Shown: positions 12,085 to 24,612 of the stretch, piece after piece
How the letters are laid out: each line of letters opens with the position of its first letter
Position numbering within the stretch: position 1 is the first letter of the stretch
NCBI GenBank assembly: GCA_022457155.1
Contig: JAJGOT010000953.1
Span: 1 to 64,000, forward strand
Reading direction: 5' to 3'
Length of the DNA stretch: 64,000 nucleotides
Origin: Cladopsammia gracilis
Lineage: Eukaryota; Cnidaria; Anthozoa; Scleractinia; Dendrophylliidae
Translations under genes and position numbers: made by a program
Notes under the pieces: model-generated
What the model was told of the DNA's origin: nothing
Seen by the model: only the letters and a program-made list of their open reading frames with translations
The model's database searches: none

Positions 12085-13143
12085 TCAATTACGAGTTGTT
12101 TTTGTAGATAACTTATTAAGTTCTAAAAGCTCAACGGTTTGTCCTTGCGGGGCAATAGCTCTTGGTGCAAACTGGTCAGAGTGATTCTTCCGCAACAAGC
12201 ACGAGCACATGCTCTTTATAGCCGCGCGATAGTTTGAACTAAGGGTTATTAAAATGAATGGATTTATCGCTGTACTAAGCTGTGGGAATATGTAATAAAG
12301 TGAACCCACAAGTTTTAGCAAAAGACATTTCACAAATATAGATGGATATAGCGATTTTAGAAACATGTAAACATAAAGTGGTGTCCAGCATATAAAGAAT
12401 CCTAGAAGGATAGACGCAAAGATTTTCATTACGTTTTGGTTTTGTTTTAGTCTTTTTGTTCTTACGACGCTTCTTCTGCCATTAACACCTGGTTCCAGTC
12501 TTCTTCGTAAATTCTTCATGATGAGAGAGTAAAGAACAACTATTAAAACCAGTGGTGCACAATAGAACACTGTAAAGCCCAGGAAGTTGTAGATTTTCAG
12601 TTCCAAATGGCCCATCATGTTTCTGCAAAAAGTATGTTCCTCTATTTCAACAATTTTAGAATAAACAAAGTACGGGGCAAGGACAAGTGCTGGAAGACAC
12701 CAACACAACGTTAAAAAAATTGTCCGAATCTTTCTAGTTATTTTGGTAGCTTCCAGTGGAAATGCAGTTGCAATAAATCTATCCACAGCGATTAGCACCA
12801 AGCTTAGTATAGACACCGCATACGAGACTGCTTTGGAATAAATTCCCAGCTTGCAAAATAATGCAGCGAACGTAGGATTTGTAATAAGGCTTCCGCTAGC
12901 TTTTAACATGCCTTCCGTGGCAAACAGTGGCCAGGTAAAGAGAACACAAACCAGGTCTGAAACTGCCATGTTCACAATGAAGTAGTTCGGGCTTGTCTTT
13001 AGGTTAATAGTCTTGATGAATGTTAGTATTACAAGAAGATTTCCTGTTAATGCTAAAAAGCTCACCGTTGACAAAACAATAATGAATGTAGTAGGCACAC
13101 CAGACGGACACAATGTTTGGTTGGCTGAGACGAAGTTCTTCAT
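12085..13143 (-). CDS. Class A GPCR, neuropeptide-receptor-like
   Basis: A single-exon 352-residue seven-transmembrane receptor. An N-glycosylation sequon (NQT, residue 8) precedes TM1 (GNLLV, about 17-43). TM2 carries NMAVSDLV with D63. TM3 starts with C97, whose disulfide partner is probably C173 in loop 2, and ends DRF (121-123, a DRY variant). TM4 is about 142-163 and TM5 about 184-209. TM6 has the CWTP toggle (252-255). TM7 ends NPFIL (294-298) in place of NPxxY, so the conserved tyrosine is replaced by leucine. C313 and C315 could be palmitoylated. The overall pattern fits peptide receptors of the NPFF/QRFP/CCK-like type; ligand and G protein cannot be read from sequence. The gene stands alone, without paralogues in this window. 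The ATG is the first in frame and the ORF is undamaged. Confidence 0.9.
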   Translation of the reverse strand: MKNFVSANQTLCPSGVPTTFIIVLSTVSFLALTGNLLVILTFIKTINLKTSPNYFIVNMAVSDLVCVLFTWPLFATEGMLKASGSLITNPTFAALFCKLGIYSKAVSYAVSILSLVLIAVDRFIATAFPLEATKITRKIRTIFLTLCWCLPALVLAPYFVYSKIVEIEEHTFCRNMMGHLELKIYNFLGFTVFYCAPLVLIVVLYSLIMKNLRRRLEPGVNGRRSVVRTKRLKQNQNVMKIFASILLGFFICWTPLYVYMFLKSLYPSIFVKCLLLKLVGSLYYIFPQLSTAINPFILITLSSNYRAAIKSMCSCLLRKNHSDQFAPRAIAPQGQTVELLELNKLSTKTTRN

Positions 13144-13810
13144 CCTTCGTTTTCTTTAACAACGATTTTGGTTAAAACGTCTTCTTGGACTTGCGATTTG
13201 GAGAATCGGTTAATATAGTTAAAAAGTGTTTTCCGTCATATGCTGATGAATTACTTGTATATAATCTTGCCAAAACAGCACGTCACGTATTTTATACTTT
13301 ATTACCTGTCAATCAAAACTTGGTAGAGATAAAATAATGAAGTAAAAAAATCCACAATGATAATTGCTTCTATTGTCCATCCATCTCACACTTAGGGCAG
13401 ATTCTGTTGCAAAATATACGTCATACTTGCTGCTTTTCGAGCACGTATCCAGTTTAAAATCAGCGCCAGAAAAGTACGCGCCATTTCTCGTATATCCCGC
13501 GGGCCTATTTAATAATAACTCGGTGTTAACCGTGTTGTTTTGTATGTTATTTGTCTGCATTTGCGATGGCTCAGTTCCATTTAAAAAGTATTGATCAGTG
13601 AATCTCATAAATCAGTAAATTCATAACACTAAGGGAGATTGTAAATGAAAAGTGAAAGAGTTCAACTAAGTTGTAATAATCGTACATTTCTAATCAGATA
13701 TTTACTACTTTTGCAATATTTTCGTGTTTCGCGTGTGACATATCCCACGAATGAATTGATTTTCTCACCGTATTTTATGTCATGGTTTAAAACCTTGGTA
13801 CCATTGAAGG
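13144..13810. other. 5' flank of GPCR gene; no further gene seen
   Basis: Presumed promoter and 5' UTR region of the minus-strand receptor. Short ORFs on both strands show no motifs. No clear TATA box or splice acceptor was identified. Confidence 0.35.
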
Positions 13811-14317
13811 TCAGTTTTCCGAACATTTCCGACAATTTACCGACAATTTGCGGATATTGTTACAATGCATGAAATCATGAAGCACCCTCATAATTTCTTG
13901 TACAATGCTATGATGATTAGAACTTGTTATTGTCACTTGACTGTTATTTTTACGAGAATTTTGTGAAATTTGGCCGTAGTATTTATGCAATTGTGTTGTA
14001 AAAAATGCCTTCTTTTGTTCACGAAATGATCCCGAAAACGTCCACAAGTTCAATCCTGCCGTTTTGATTGCGCCATATGACTGATAGAGCAATTTTATGA
14101 TGACATCTTCAGAACATAGTACGTCTCTATCGATGACTTTATCGATCCAGAGGAAGAAATCGTGTTCTCTTTCGTGTGTTTTGGCTTTACTTACTAAGTA
14201 ATGCAAACAAATGTTTTTAAAATAAAACAATTTGCATTTAACAATACGTGACTGTGGCAGATGTTGTTTACTTTCATGTTGCGAGAGGCGTACCATACTG
14301 TGCATGGATAAGGGCAA
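13811..14317 (-). CDS. Anonymous 160-codon ORF, possible exon or gene relic
   Basis: An open minus-strand frame without recognisable family. The first ATG codons are at about 14305 and 14296. Segments such as HDFFLWIDKVIDRDVL and LLYQSYGAIKTAGLNLW have a protein-like composition and no low complexity. No transmembrane segment, signal peptide or cysteine framework is obvious. There is no strong splice acceptor or donor pair at its ends. It may be an exon, a decayed transposon ORF or chance. Confidence 0.3.
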   Translation of the reverse strand: MPLSMHSMVRLSQHESKQHLPQSRIVKCKLFYFKNICLHYLVSKAKTHEREHDFFLWIDKVIDRDVLCSEDVIIKLLYQSYGAIKTAGLNLWTFSGSFREQKKAFFTTQLHKYYGQISQNSRKNNSQVTITSSNHHSIVQEIMRVLHDFMHCNNIRKLSVNCRKCSEN

Positions 14318-16006
14318 TCGAAATAACTCCTTTTCAATGCGTTATTAATTGTACCTCTCAGCCTCTCACGGCTACAGTGTGGAACACGATATATCTGCGC
14401 GAAAATGATAATATTTGGTAGTGGATGTTTTTTTTTTAATTGATGTATTCGTTCATAAAGCTTAAAATTTGATCTTCCTATATAAAACAACTATAGATGG
14501 CCATATGTTACAGCTTTTCACTTAAGGGGTCCTTCAGTGTGGTCAAAGATGTGTCACCCAAAAATCAATGCATTGAGAGCAGCAAAATACGCTTTAATTA
14601 AAGGGGCAGTATCACGAGATTCTACGCGCGACACTGTTCATTGTTCTTGCACCGAAATTTTGGACATATCACTGTTAAAAGTGATTTTTTTTTTCTTCCG
14701 GCTATCAAAACGGATTTTTTGATTTAACAAATACCTCCACTTCTCGACGGCCTTTTTGAATTTGCCGAATCAAACTTGAAAACATGGGCCGAACGTTTTC
14801 AAGTTTCGCCCTCATGATATCGCCCTTTAAAAGGGAAGTCAATGTCCCGGCAAAATATCGAGATTTCTGTTGCCAAATGCTAACAGATATACAACTCCGT
14901 TGGATCAAAATATTCTACAGAGCAAAACAGATCAAGTAGTTCGGGGATGCAGGATTACAACTGAGTGGAAGTAGACAAAATTTAATAAACTACTTGATTC
15001 CGCGAACAGGTGGTGGAACATTAAGATTTAATTTTAGTTTGTATTTCGTTACTTTCTTTTGCGATTTCAAGAAAATAAAACAAGCAAGCTTCTGGCCATA
15101 TTCTTCAAATCACGATATATCAGCCGGTGCATACCCTAATCTATCCCATGTCGTGAAGAAGACAGAAAAGCCGTTGTATATTCTGCGGAATACTCACGGG
15201 TTGTATTCAAGGGTAGTTTCGCGACATCATAAATCACGGAACTAGTCAGAAGTAGTCTGAATTAAATACAAACGTGGGCTATAGTCGGAATATCTTCGTA
15301 TCTTCCTCGGTAATCTTCAGAGGTCTTCTGTATTCATTATAATGGCCGAAAACGTTAAACGTTCTCTATTAATAATGGAGTTTTAAAACCATACCATTGG
15401 TTTCCTACATTTAGTTTATTTTTGTTCAGTTAAATTAAGAACCGAAGAATGCATGGTTGAACATCAAGAGAAAAAATGATTCTCTTGTTGAACAATCATT
15501 TGATGGACAAATTTATAGAATTGGCAGATTTATTTCATTTATATGTATGTTTTTTGGTTTGTTTGAAGTGGCTGAAGTAAGAGAATAAAAATTAAATATG
15601 TCTTTTGACCTAAAATAAACAGGGAATGAAAGAATATAAGAAGAGAATGCGAAACAGGCAAAAATTAAGCCTTCCGGAAACTGGCGGAATCGATCGCGCG
15701 AGAGCAAAGCAGTTTTGCGGCAGTGCCGAGATTATATTACAAACGGCGAAGCGACCAAGAGACGAAAAGAACGGGGAAGTTAATGACTGCGACTCCGTCG
15801 CCAAAAAATTGTTTTGGTGCCAACCAACCACCCTTCGAGTTACGCATGTTAGTGTATTGGCACTAAGGACACTAAGATCGCGTGATAGCATGTGATCATT
15901 ATACCCGAAATGAAGACTGACTATACGCTGGTTGAAAGCAAAACAACACATCAACGTAAAGTGGTAGAATATGTGCTAATCACTTGAGGCAATCAAAATG
16001 GTGGTA
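14318..16006. other. Intergenic; no supported gene
   Basis: Overlapping ORFs on both strands at 15610-15954 are mutually exclusive and without motifs; they look like an interspersed repeat. Nothing else was recognised. Confidence 0.35.
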
Positions 16007-16267
16007 CCGTATTTTCTCGATTAAACGCCGGGCCCAGAATAAACGCCGGGTATAATAGAGGAAGTTGTAAGTAAGCCCCTCAAACGTTTATTTGTGGTAT
16101 AATAAACTTAAGATTTAAGGGCAAGGTACACGGCTGCCAAGAAAAACGAATAACAACCCTTTCTTAAAAAATGTCGGGCGAGAAAAAACTGCCGATTCAA
16201 AGAAACGCCGGGTCCACTAGGCCAAGTTTGAAATAAACGTCGGGGGCGTTTAATTGAGAAAATACGG
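16007..16267. repeat. MITE with CCGTATTTTCTC terminal inverted repeats
   Basis: The left end CCGTATTTTCTCGATTAAACG is mirrored on the right by CGTTTAATTGAGAAAATACGG. Extra AAACGCCGGG motifs lie inside in both orientations. It is 261 bp and non-coding. Ends of this type occur in many animal genomes on non-autonomous DNA transposons. Confidence 0.75.
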
Positions 16268-19200
16268 GATCACTAAATCTTGATAAGAAAACTTGATAAG
16301 AAAACGAGTCCGGGAAGGAGATTAATAGGAGTGCCTTTATTGTTTGAACCGATCGTTTCTGTACAAGGGCACTTAATTTATCGTCAAGCATAGAGTACTA
16401 GACCAAGCCTATTTTCATTCATACGCCATCCTAACCATATATTTTTTGTTTAGTTGGGTGTTTAGGTGCTGTATACGTAGCTAAGCACAATACAATCTAA
16501 AGGAAACCTAACCAAGGATCACAATACAAAAAAGGATACTCTATTTAAGGACTGGGCACCTAAAAAACCATAACCCATCTGGTGGCATAAACCTATTTTG
16601 CTTACATATAGAAGTACACCCCCCCCCCCTCGGGAAATGAATTTAGTCAATGAAAACTAATATTGATATGAAAAGCTTCATGCCTCTAGCCATTTTAAAC
16701 ACATCTCTAAGTGGTATATAAGAGAGTCCTGTTTCCGGCGATTTATCCGTCTACGATAAAAATCTTAAGAGAAAATGTTGTGAACGCTTTGCCATTATTT
16801 CCATTGCATGCAGATTAAATCTTACCTGGTTGCAAAGATGTTCGCTGGCTTTTGTTTATAAGTACAAGCTGGCGTGCACCTCAATGAAAAAGAAATACTG
16901 TTTTAGAACATGAATCGTATATAATTTTGCTACGTACACGTTTAAATAACACGACCTTTTGAATTTCCACTACAAATAAATTAACCCTTTCACTCCAATT
17001 ATGGAGATGTAATTTCGTTCTAACTTTTGAGTCTGCCGACGAAATTTTATGCTGAAACCATTCTAATGATATTCATGAAAAAAAAATGCTCAATTGTGAT
17101 TGGCTAAGAGCACGACAATTTATCCCAAACAGTGCAAAAAGGTGAAATTGGCAGTGCAAATACCTAAAATTGAAAACCAAATTTCACGAGCTACTATGAA
17201 TAAAAAAGGAAGAAAGAGTAAGAGAAGAAAATAAAAAATATACTTGATCACCGTGACGAATGAACGAAAAAAGGCACGAAAAATGTTGCCGTGCGTCGCT
17301 GTTCCGCACTGAATGCTGAATCACTGTTCACTGACTGCTGTATGAAAGTTCATCTTGGCAAAGCTGTTCAAATCGCTCGATCTCCAGAAAACAAACCGGG
17401 GAGCAGAATTTCAATTTGTGAAAATGCTCTCTTACTCTTACAAGTCAAGTCAATAATCTGGATTGACTTGACTTGATATGCCTGGTCTACAGATGCGGGT
17501 TCTTTGTAGCGAATGGTCGATGTCAACTGAACAACAAGAAGGACAATTCAACGTTTAAAAGACTCTTTTTTGGAAAGCTTGGTGCTAAGGGAGAGAATTA
17601 AAAGCTACATCGAGTACAGGTAACGATTTCTTTAACGTTTATTTGTGTCCAAACGTTTGTAAGACTGCATTGATTATAGTTCTTTCAAATCGGACAGCTT
17701 TTCGCTTTTTTTCAGCCGCGTGCTTGTTCAGTTTGCAATTTGAGCGCGGTTTTGTAAAACTTGGCCTTCTTTACAATTTCACTAACATGAATGAACTTCT
17801 CCTAAGATCATTACAAATATAGAGCCTTAAGCCAGACCTTATCACTTTCAAAAGTGGTAGATATTTGCCGTGCTGTGAAGCGGCGAGTTTTAACTCGCCG
17901 ACACTGACATGACCCCTGACATGTTTTATTGTTTTAGTAGATATACTAAACCCGTGGATAACCAGCCAAAAATAGTATATACTAATTAGAAACAATTTAT
18001 CTTTCTTCAGCATAATTAAAACTGTTAAATTAGGAAACGTATTTAAACTGGAGGGACGATTCCAACCCCACAAGTGTTCAAGAAATAATCAACAATTCAT
18101 GTGACTTGCTCGAAATTCATCACCATTCATTGACATTATTGTAAGCTTCGGTTTTGACAGTACAGGGTGACAGTATCGTTGTTTCAATGGCAACCATACT
18201 TGAACAACTAAGCTTCGCGCTGAGATATTCTTAATTAGTTATTTCATCCTCTTTGTTTGGCATAACAATTATGTATTGTTCCACATAAGAACGATAGCAA
18301 ACTTCATTGTTCTGCGGCATTAGCTCTTTCCCACATAGAATATCTTTGATTTCAAGAATAGAGGAGGAGCTGATGGTTAATAATTATATTTCATTATAAA
18401 AATAAAGTAAATCCATTTGCGTCGAATAAATTTTAGGAAATGTTCGTGCTTAACCAATCAGAATAGCAGAAGACAATAGCTAATAATTTTGCTTCTTTGA
18501 TGAAGTTCCCCAAATATAATATCTTTTAAAAATTGTATGTTGTGCGATTGGGTCTCAAATTACTTGAAACCTTAAAAAATTAGACAAAATGCACCTTGAA
18601 CCTTAACTTTTTAGCGGTTTTTGAGTCTAGGCCAATGAGATCACTAGTTGTAACAATGAAAAACCTTGACATTCCATCGTGCTTGACATTCCATTCCCGT
18701 TCACCGCTATCCTTCTTATGCGGATCAATACTTAAGTCACGACAGAAACGTGCTATTGATATTCGGAAACACAGACAAACCGATCTAAAGCAAATCAGAT
18801 TTAGTTTATGCCTTTGCAGATGATGATAATGACTACCCGGCCCCTTTCTATGTTGGCCGTCGCTCCTCCCTAAATATACCATAGAAAAATTAAAATTAAA
18901 TAAATCTCTCCCGTCTGCTTCCTCAACCGCGCAAAGCCATGCCACCGGCACCCACAAACTGAACTCCATGATATCGATCTAAGTTTTGAATTTTAACTGT
19001 CTGTTTTATTGTTTTCGAGGTTCGTGGTGAGCTATATACCGGTTTACAGAGCCGTTATTTGTGTCATCACATGACCACACAAATAACGGCATACGTAAAA
19101 CTTTCTGTTTTTATCTTTAAAATGAGTGGCGTGCAACATAAAAGCCAATGAGGGGGGAACTGCATCTACAGAGAAAGATCGTAAAATCAATCAAATGTAG

Positions 19201-19374
19201 CTTGAACGGAGTGAATACTTGTCTGATGCTCACTTTAACTGAGAGGAATGTCCCAGGTATACTTAAAAAATGCAAATACCAAAGACATGAAATCATTCGA
19301 TGGATGTGATCAGAAGGATTTTGACTCGATATTTACTGAAATTTATTGGCGTCTAGCTTTGAGGCCTCATAATA
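16268..19374. other. Long intergenic stretch; one short perfect hairpin
   Basis: No gene supported. It contains a 13-bp perfect inverted repeat (CAAGTCAAGTCAA, 17441-17453 and 17463-17475, 9-nt loop), a C9 run near 16621, and a small hairpin near 19048-19083 (GCCGTTATTTGTGT arms). ORFs at 18580-18969 on both strands look like interspersed repeat. Confidence 0.4.
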
Positions 19375-21074
19375 CCTCTATATGATAACTGCGCGTTTTT
19401 CTTATTTTAAACCAAGTCGAAAGGTTTTTTTAGTAAACTGAGAGTGGCCTAAAAACCCTTGTTCCTACATCATTTCTGAAGAAAGTAAATTAACAAGTAA
19501 TCGACTACAGGAATATGCATAAGTAAATTTAATTTTGATGCACATGAAAGCTGATTTCCAGAAGTGATTATATTTTTTTTGCAAACAAATTAATACAACT
19601 GTTTTAATGACCAATCAGAAGAAACCAAAAAATTGCTGCCAAAACTTAGTAAATTATTTGCACTCATTAACTCAGGAGCTTTGGTTGTGGTTTTCATCAT
19701 CCGTTTGTGGAAATATGCATTAAGAATTTGTTTGTGTGCGGGCCCAGAAAGAGACATTCTGGTGACGTTTACCCAAGTTGTAACCCATGCTTTTCGCAGG
19801 CTATATTCGTATTCTCGGTATTGAGGTGGAACTGGCTTGCAGTCGAGATTCATACAGGGGCAATCTTTTTATATGCAAATATTTTTAACCATATTCCCCA
19901 TATGAGCATCCATTGCAAACTAATTCCAGTTCAATATCGAGAATACGAATATGGTCCAGTCTGTCGAGGCTTTCCTTCTCTTAACCACAATATCCCGTTA
20001 TTTAAAAGTGCTGGATATTCGTCTTTTACCGTTGTCGATTAGCTATATACAGAAGAAACTGCATTACAATACTGTACCAGGGGCTGCGACGAGGACGTGG
20101 TGACCGAGCCTTTAACTTGGTAAGTGCTAGTATTCAATTCATCGGCACTTAAAGAGCTACACATGGGTGCCTCGAGTGCACCCCACCGAGACTCGCTGGA
20201 ATCCTTCAACCCCCTGTTAATTATCTTGGAATTGTTGTCAGTCCCCTGCTACTGCAGTTTACACGAATCGAAAATGGCGCTGCACTGGTAAACGATTAAT
20301 TGAATACTTTTACTTCAATGCAGTCTGCAAACGAAAATTGAAACTAAAAAGTGAAAAGACTGAGCAATGTAAGTGGATGCAATATAGTAGGAGTTGCTTT
20401 GGAGATAAAATCTTCCTTTGTATGAGAAATTGTCGCAGGTGTTGGTATATTTTTAATTAAAACGTTTGTAGAGAATACACTCTATGTTACAGCAAATTTT
20501 GATATAACCTTATTGTAGCTTATTGTTTTATTTCCACATTGTTAGTCTTACTGGATAAATTTGACTAAGAAAATTATCATTTAGTAATTAACAGGTATTC
20601 GATATGTCGTAAGCACGGGGCAAAGAACTACTTCGGCTACCAGAGCGACGAGAGCGTCGTTGCGAGCTAGACCATTTTATTATGTGACAAAGGTCGTGCA
20701 TATTAGAATCAGTAACTAATGTCGATAATTGTCATGTTTGGTGTTTTGAAAGCTATGAAAACAGTGTATTCAGCATGTCACAAACATGGGACAAAAAACT
20801 CCGGAACTAAGACTTTTTTTGTCCGAATCGGACTGTGATTTCATTAGTCTGGTTTTCACACCGTGCAATAACTGAAAACGGCTTATTAAATTGACAGTAT
20901 GACAGGTGGCAAACGATTAACAAATAGATTAGTGTACACAACAGCCAATCAAGAGTTCAGTTGGTCAACAATAATTTGGTTTTTATGACTTCTTTATTTA
21001 TACACAACTCTAGTTTTCGTATTGCTTGAGTCAACACACGTCCTTTTCTCATATCATAGAAAGCCCACAGAACC

Positions 21075-22088
21075 ATGATGAAGAACACATCAGCTATCAA
21101 CATCTCAAATACTTCGTCTTCGCACTCTCCGCATCTTCCTTCCAAAGCAGAAGGAATCGCATGGTGCAGCGTTCTTCTGTTGGAAGCTGTCTTCGTTGCT
21201 GTAGGAAACTTGCTCACAGTTGTTCTCTTTGCAGTTAACAAGAAGCTTCGCAAGAAAAGTCTCTTTCTAGTCATCAATATGGCGTTTGCTGATCTGATGT
21301 CTGGGGCGGTGTCTTTACCTATATTTGTTTACATCCTCGGGGCAGGTTTTATGCTATGGAAAGTAAGGGTGACCAGGTCTCTGTATACGTTTCTGTTTAT
21401 TGTTCAAACCATTTTCGTACAGGCGTCATTAATTTCTGCGGCCTTAATATCAGGTGAAAGATTTTACGCCATCTACTGGCCGCTGAAGCACCGAACACTG
21501 ACAATGCGAGCATACCGCATTGTTATTTTCATGGTCTGGGTGCTCGCCACCCTTGTTTTCGTATTAAACCGCTTTGTTTCAAACAAACTCGCCTTTTACA
21601 CTTTTATATCAATCTTGTTGATGTTATTATTCATCGTATGTTGCTGTAACATCGCTATTTGGAGAAAGTTTCAACAAAGAATTGCTTCGCAGCAGCAAAA
21701 CAGAGCCGTACAAAATCAACGCTTAACAAAAACGTTGCTTTTTGTGTCTGTGGTTGCTTTGTTATCGTGGCTTCCTTTGACTATTTGCAATATTTTAATC
21801 TTTGTTTCCGAGGTCCAAATCCCTCCAAGTATTGTTTTCGTGGCTGTTGTTCTAAATTATTTGAACTTTCTCATAAATCCAATCGTTTATGCATTAAGAA
21901 TTCCTGAGTTTAGACGAGCATTGGCTTTGTGTTGCGTTAGACGTCAGGTAGCGATGAACAGGGAAGGCAATGAAGGAAACAAAAACGCTGCTTCTTTGAC
22001 GCCTGCAACACCTCTTACAATATCGTCAATCGATCCCAGTCATCTAGAGCTGGCATTCGAACAGGAAGTTTTGGATACAAAATTATGA
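21075..22088 (+). CDS. Class A GPCR, tandem copy A
   Basis: Intact single-exon 337-residue receptor. The N-terminus has three N-glycosylation sequons (N4, N9, N12). TM1 has GNLLTVV (N45) and TM2 has NMAFADLM (D73). TM3 ends ERF (128-130, the DRY position) followed by YAIYWPL. TM4 has W155. TM6 has SWLP (231-234) in place of CWxP, and TM7 has NPIVY (268-272). There is no cysteine at the start of TM3 (position 3.25 is Y104), and extracellular loop 2 is only about ten residues with no cysteine. The usual class A disulfide is therefore absent, as in melanocortin and other MECA-group receptors. The ligand is unknown. By my count copy A differs from copy C at 13 residues. A42, N55, R166 and V212 are among those unique to A; R166 lies at the outer end of TM4. 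AATAAA lies at 22155. Confidence 0.93.
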   Translation: MMKNTSAINISNTSSSHSPHLPSKAEGIAWCSVLLLEAVFVAVGNLLTVVLFAVNKKLRKKSLFLVINMAFADLMSGAVSLPIFVYILGAGFMLWKVRVTRSLYTFLFIVQTIFVQASLISAALISGERFYAIYWPLKHRTLTMRAYRIVIFMVWVLATLVFVLNRFVSNKLAFYTFISILLMLLFIVCCCNIAIWRKFQQRIASQQQNRAVQNQRLTKTLLFVSVVALLSWLPLTICNILIFVSEVQIPPSIVFVAVVLNYLNFLINPIVYALRIPEFRRALALCCVRRQVAMNREGNEGNKNAASLTPATPLTISSIDPSHLELAFEQEVLDTKL

Positions 22089-22154
22089 TTTACCATGGTG
22101 TAATCAAGTATAAATGCAGTGCATTCATGAGGTGAAGACGATACCATATACATA

Positions 22155-22160
22155 AATAAA
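22155..22160 (+). promoter_or_regulatory. Poly(A) signal of GPCR copy A
   Basis: AATAAA 67 nt after the stop codon. The same hexamer is conserved at 29002 and 35508 after copies B and C. Confidence 0.6.
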
Positions 22161-22480
22161 CATTGGCAGTGGAAAAAAAAAAGGCATCAAGAGTATTTTA
22201 AAGACAGTTCTTCCTTCTGCACCTTTGCTTATTCATCTCCTCGAAATATTGAGATGACAAGGAACTCAGACAGAAACGAAATGAAATCATGAAATTATCC
22301 TTGCAGTGATTAACGCAATTAAAGTAATCATGATTAAAGCTTGAAAGAATTCGAAGCTTTTCACGGAATTTTAACCGTTTCGTGACCTTTGTTCGCGTTG
22401 CCTTTGCCATGCTCAACCACCTAAGCTACCACTGCTCCATATGTTGGGAACTGTCAATTGTTAGTTCAATTGCGGCGTAA

Positions 22481-24612
22481 TGGGAATATCCTGTGCCCAA
22501 GTTCAGGAGTTGCCATAAAGCCATTATGGTGACAACCGGGAGGGCACATTGTATACATAATTGTATATATATAATATTTCAAGCAAATGCTGTGGAGTGT
22601 TCCAGAAAGCGCTGACTTTGGCCGAAGATTGCTTTTTGGTACTTTTCCTGATCATTGTCGGCAATTCATTAACCGTTTTACTCTTTTCCCTTGATTTATC
22701 GTTCGCCGGCGAACGATGAATTGGCATGCTCATTGTTAGAAGGGAAAGCCCTCAATCGACTTGACATAAACACTATCCATCTATTAGCATATGGTCATTT
22801 CTTAGAAGCTACTAGTTGAAAGATGCTGTTTTAACTGTGTTAAATTTTCTTTAGTTTAGCTGTGCCCTGAATGTATCTGAAAGCGACCAAATTAGAGTAA
22901 AAAAATGTGACATTTCTATGTGCACCTCAGAAGTAAGAAATTCAATGTAAACAAGACAACTTTTCACAAAGATATAAAATAAATTGTACTGGCCACAAAA
23001 AGCAAAAATCTCATTAAGGTTAACAGTCTCGTATACGCCAAACATGTTTCTAAAAGAACTAAAATAGTGACAATAAGGCTGGTTTAAGGCATTTTGCTAG
23101 CATTATATTGAGACAGGGGCCACAAATATTTGGATTTGTGTCACACATGCATATTATCTGACTGAATTTGATAAAGCATGGCTCTAGAAATTTCAAGTAC
23201 GTTTTAACAATTTCACACTTAAGGCGAATGAAAGCATTTAAAAGAATCTAGTTAGGCTTAAAATGACATCCTAATTGCTGGCAGTTCACGACAAGTTGCT
23301 CTCGGCAAAAGTGACAAAGCTTTGCAATGAATTCGAAATTAACAACCAAAGCACAAATATGTCTTATTAACCTTTTATTAGGTCAAACGATACGGTTTAT
23401 AGCAAACGTTCGCCGCAGATAAATCTAGAACCCAGAATGGGCTATTTAAGGCACTATTGCTTTAACTAAACACAGAAGAAGCTGTTTTATGCCTTGCACG
23501 GAATATACTAAACAGATGGATCGACATACCTGACAATGACAGCTGATCAGCATTTGTCAACAACTTGACCAAGCCGGAAATCACACAATAAAATTCCTTT
23601 GCAGCAGTACAAAGGCTTCCGGGGAACTACCCATAGTTTTTCCATGATTCTCACAAGCCAAATATCATCAAATAACTCGAAAAAACTCACGTTCTTGGCG
23701 AGTAAACATCCACAAACATTTGTCTACGCAGTTATTTTATTCGAGTTCCCGGATGTAGACTCGCATTTGACAGGGGAACACATTCTCTTGCCTTCAAAAC
23801 AAATTTTTACTAAGTCTTTCGCCGGGTCAAAATTCACCAACAGTACGGCTGCTGTCTAATAGATATGACCCCTAGAAGCTCCTTTTTGAGGCAAAAGACT
23901 TGTTACCGCCAACAACAAAGCGCACAATATCAGAAACCTTTTCGTCTCGGCCCGAGATCAAAAGTGGAACCCGTTTAGCCTCAAAAGAGACGAAATACAG
24001 TAAGATATTACGACGAGGACAGACTGTGCCAATCGCCAGCTTTCTTTCCCTCACGGGACTTAATGATGTCATCAGGAAAACTTTGTTCAAGGCGGCCAAA
24101 AGGAAATCTACTGAAAATAACCGTCAAAGAAAACCACTGATTTCTAGCGCGCGCGCTGGCTTCGAAACGTTTGAGTCTGTCATAGTAGAGAATCATGGGA
24201 AGTAACGAAGGGAGGGGCTGGGGGGGGGGGCGGGGGGGGGGGGGGGGTCGTTTGTTGGTTTTAAGATAATTTCAAGCTGTGGAGTGTTCCAGAAAGTGCC
24301 GACTTTGGCTGAAAATGGCTTTTTGGCACTTTTTCCAATCATTGTCGTCAATCTATCGAGATATCTACCTGGATTTTTGAAAACGATATCGCTCCAAGTA
24401 AGCGTTTGTGAGCGTTCTTGGCCTTGTTTTTAATATAAAGGTATAAAATATAATACATTGTTGCTAGTCATTTTTCTCACTCGCTCTTGCTCCCTTTTCC
24501 TCTTCTCTCTCTTCTCTGTCATTTTCGGGCTGATCGGGCTCATAAAAACCCTTGTTTGGGCTAGTTGCAGTGAAATTGCGTAAATTTTCGTTGAACACGT
24601 TTTGAAAAATTC

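Noticed and set aside
15610..15954. 114-codon minus ORF and 89-codon plus ORF over the same bases
   Set aside because: Mutually overlapping, no motifs, probably interspersed repeat.
18580..18969. 129-codon minus ORF
   Set aside because: No motif or splice context, and an opposing ORF covers the same bases.
19590..19853. ORFs repeated in units 1, 2 and 4 (19590, 26103, 37318)
   Set aside because: Shared through the segmental duplication and inconsistent in frame length; this looks like non-coding repeat.
22198..22416. 72-codon ORF on the minus strand after each GPCR copy (also 29041 and 35548)
   Set aside because: It is conserved only because the whole unit was duplicated recently; it overlaps the receptor 3' flank and has no motif.
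23599..24205. Two plus-strand ORFs in the unit 1 insertion block
   Set aside because: No ATG in good context for the second, no family, and absent from sister units; treated as repeat content.
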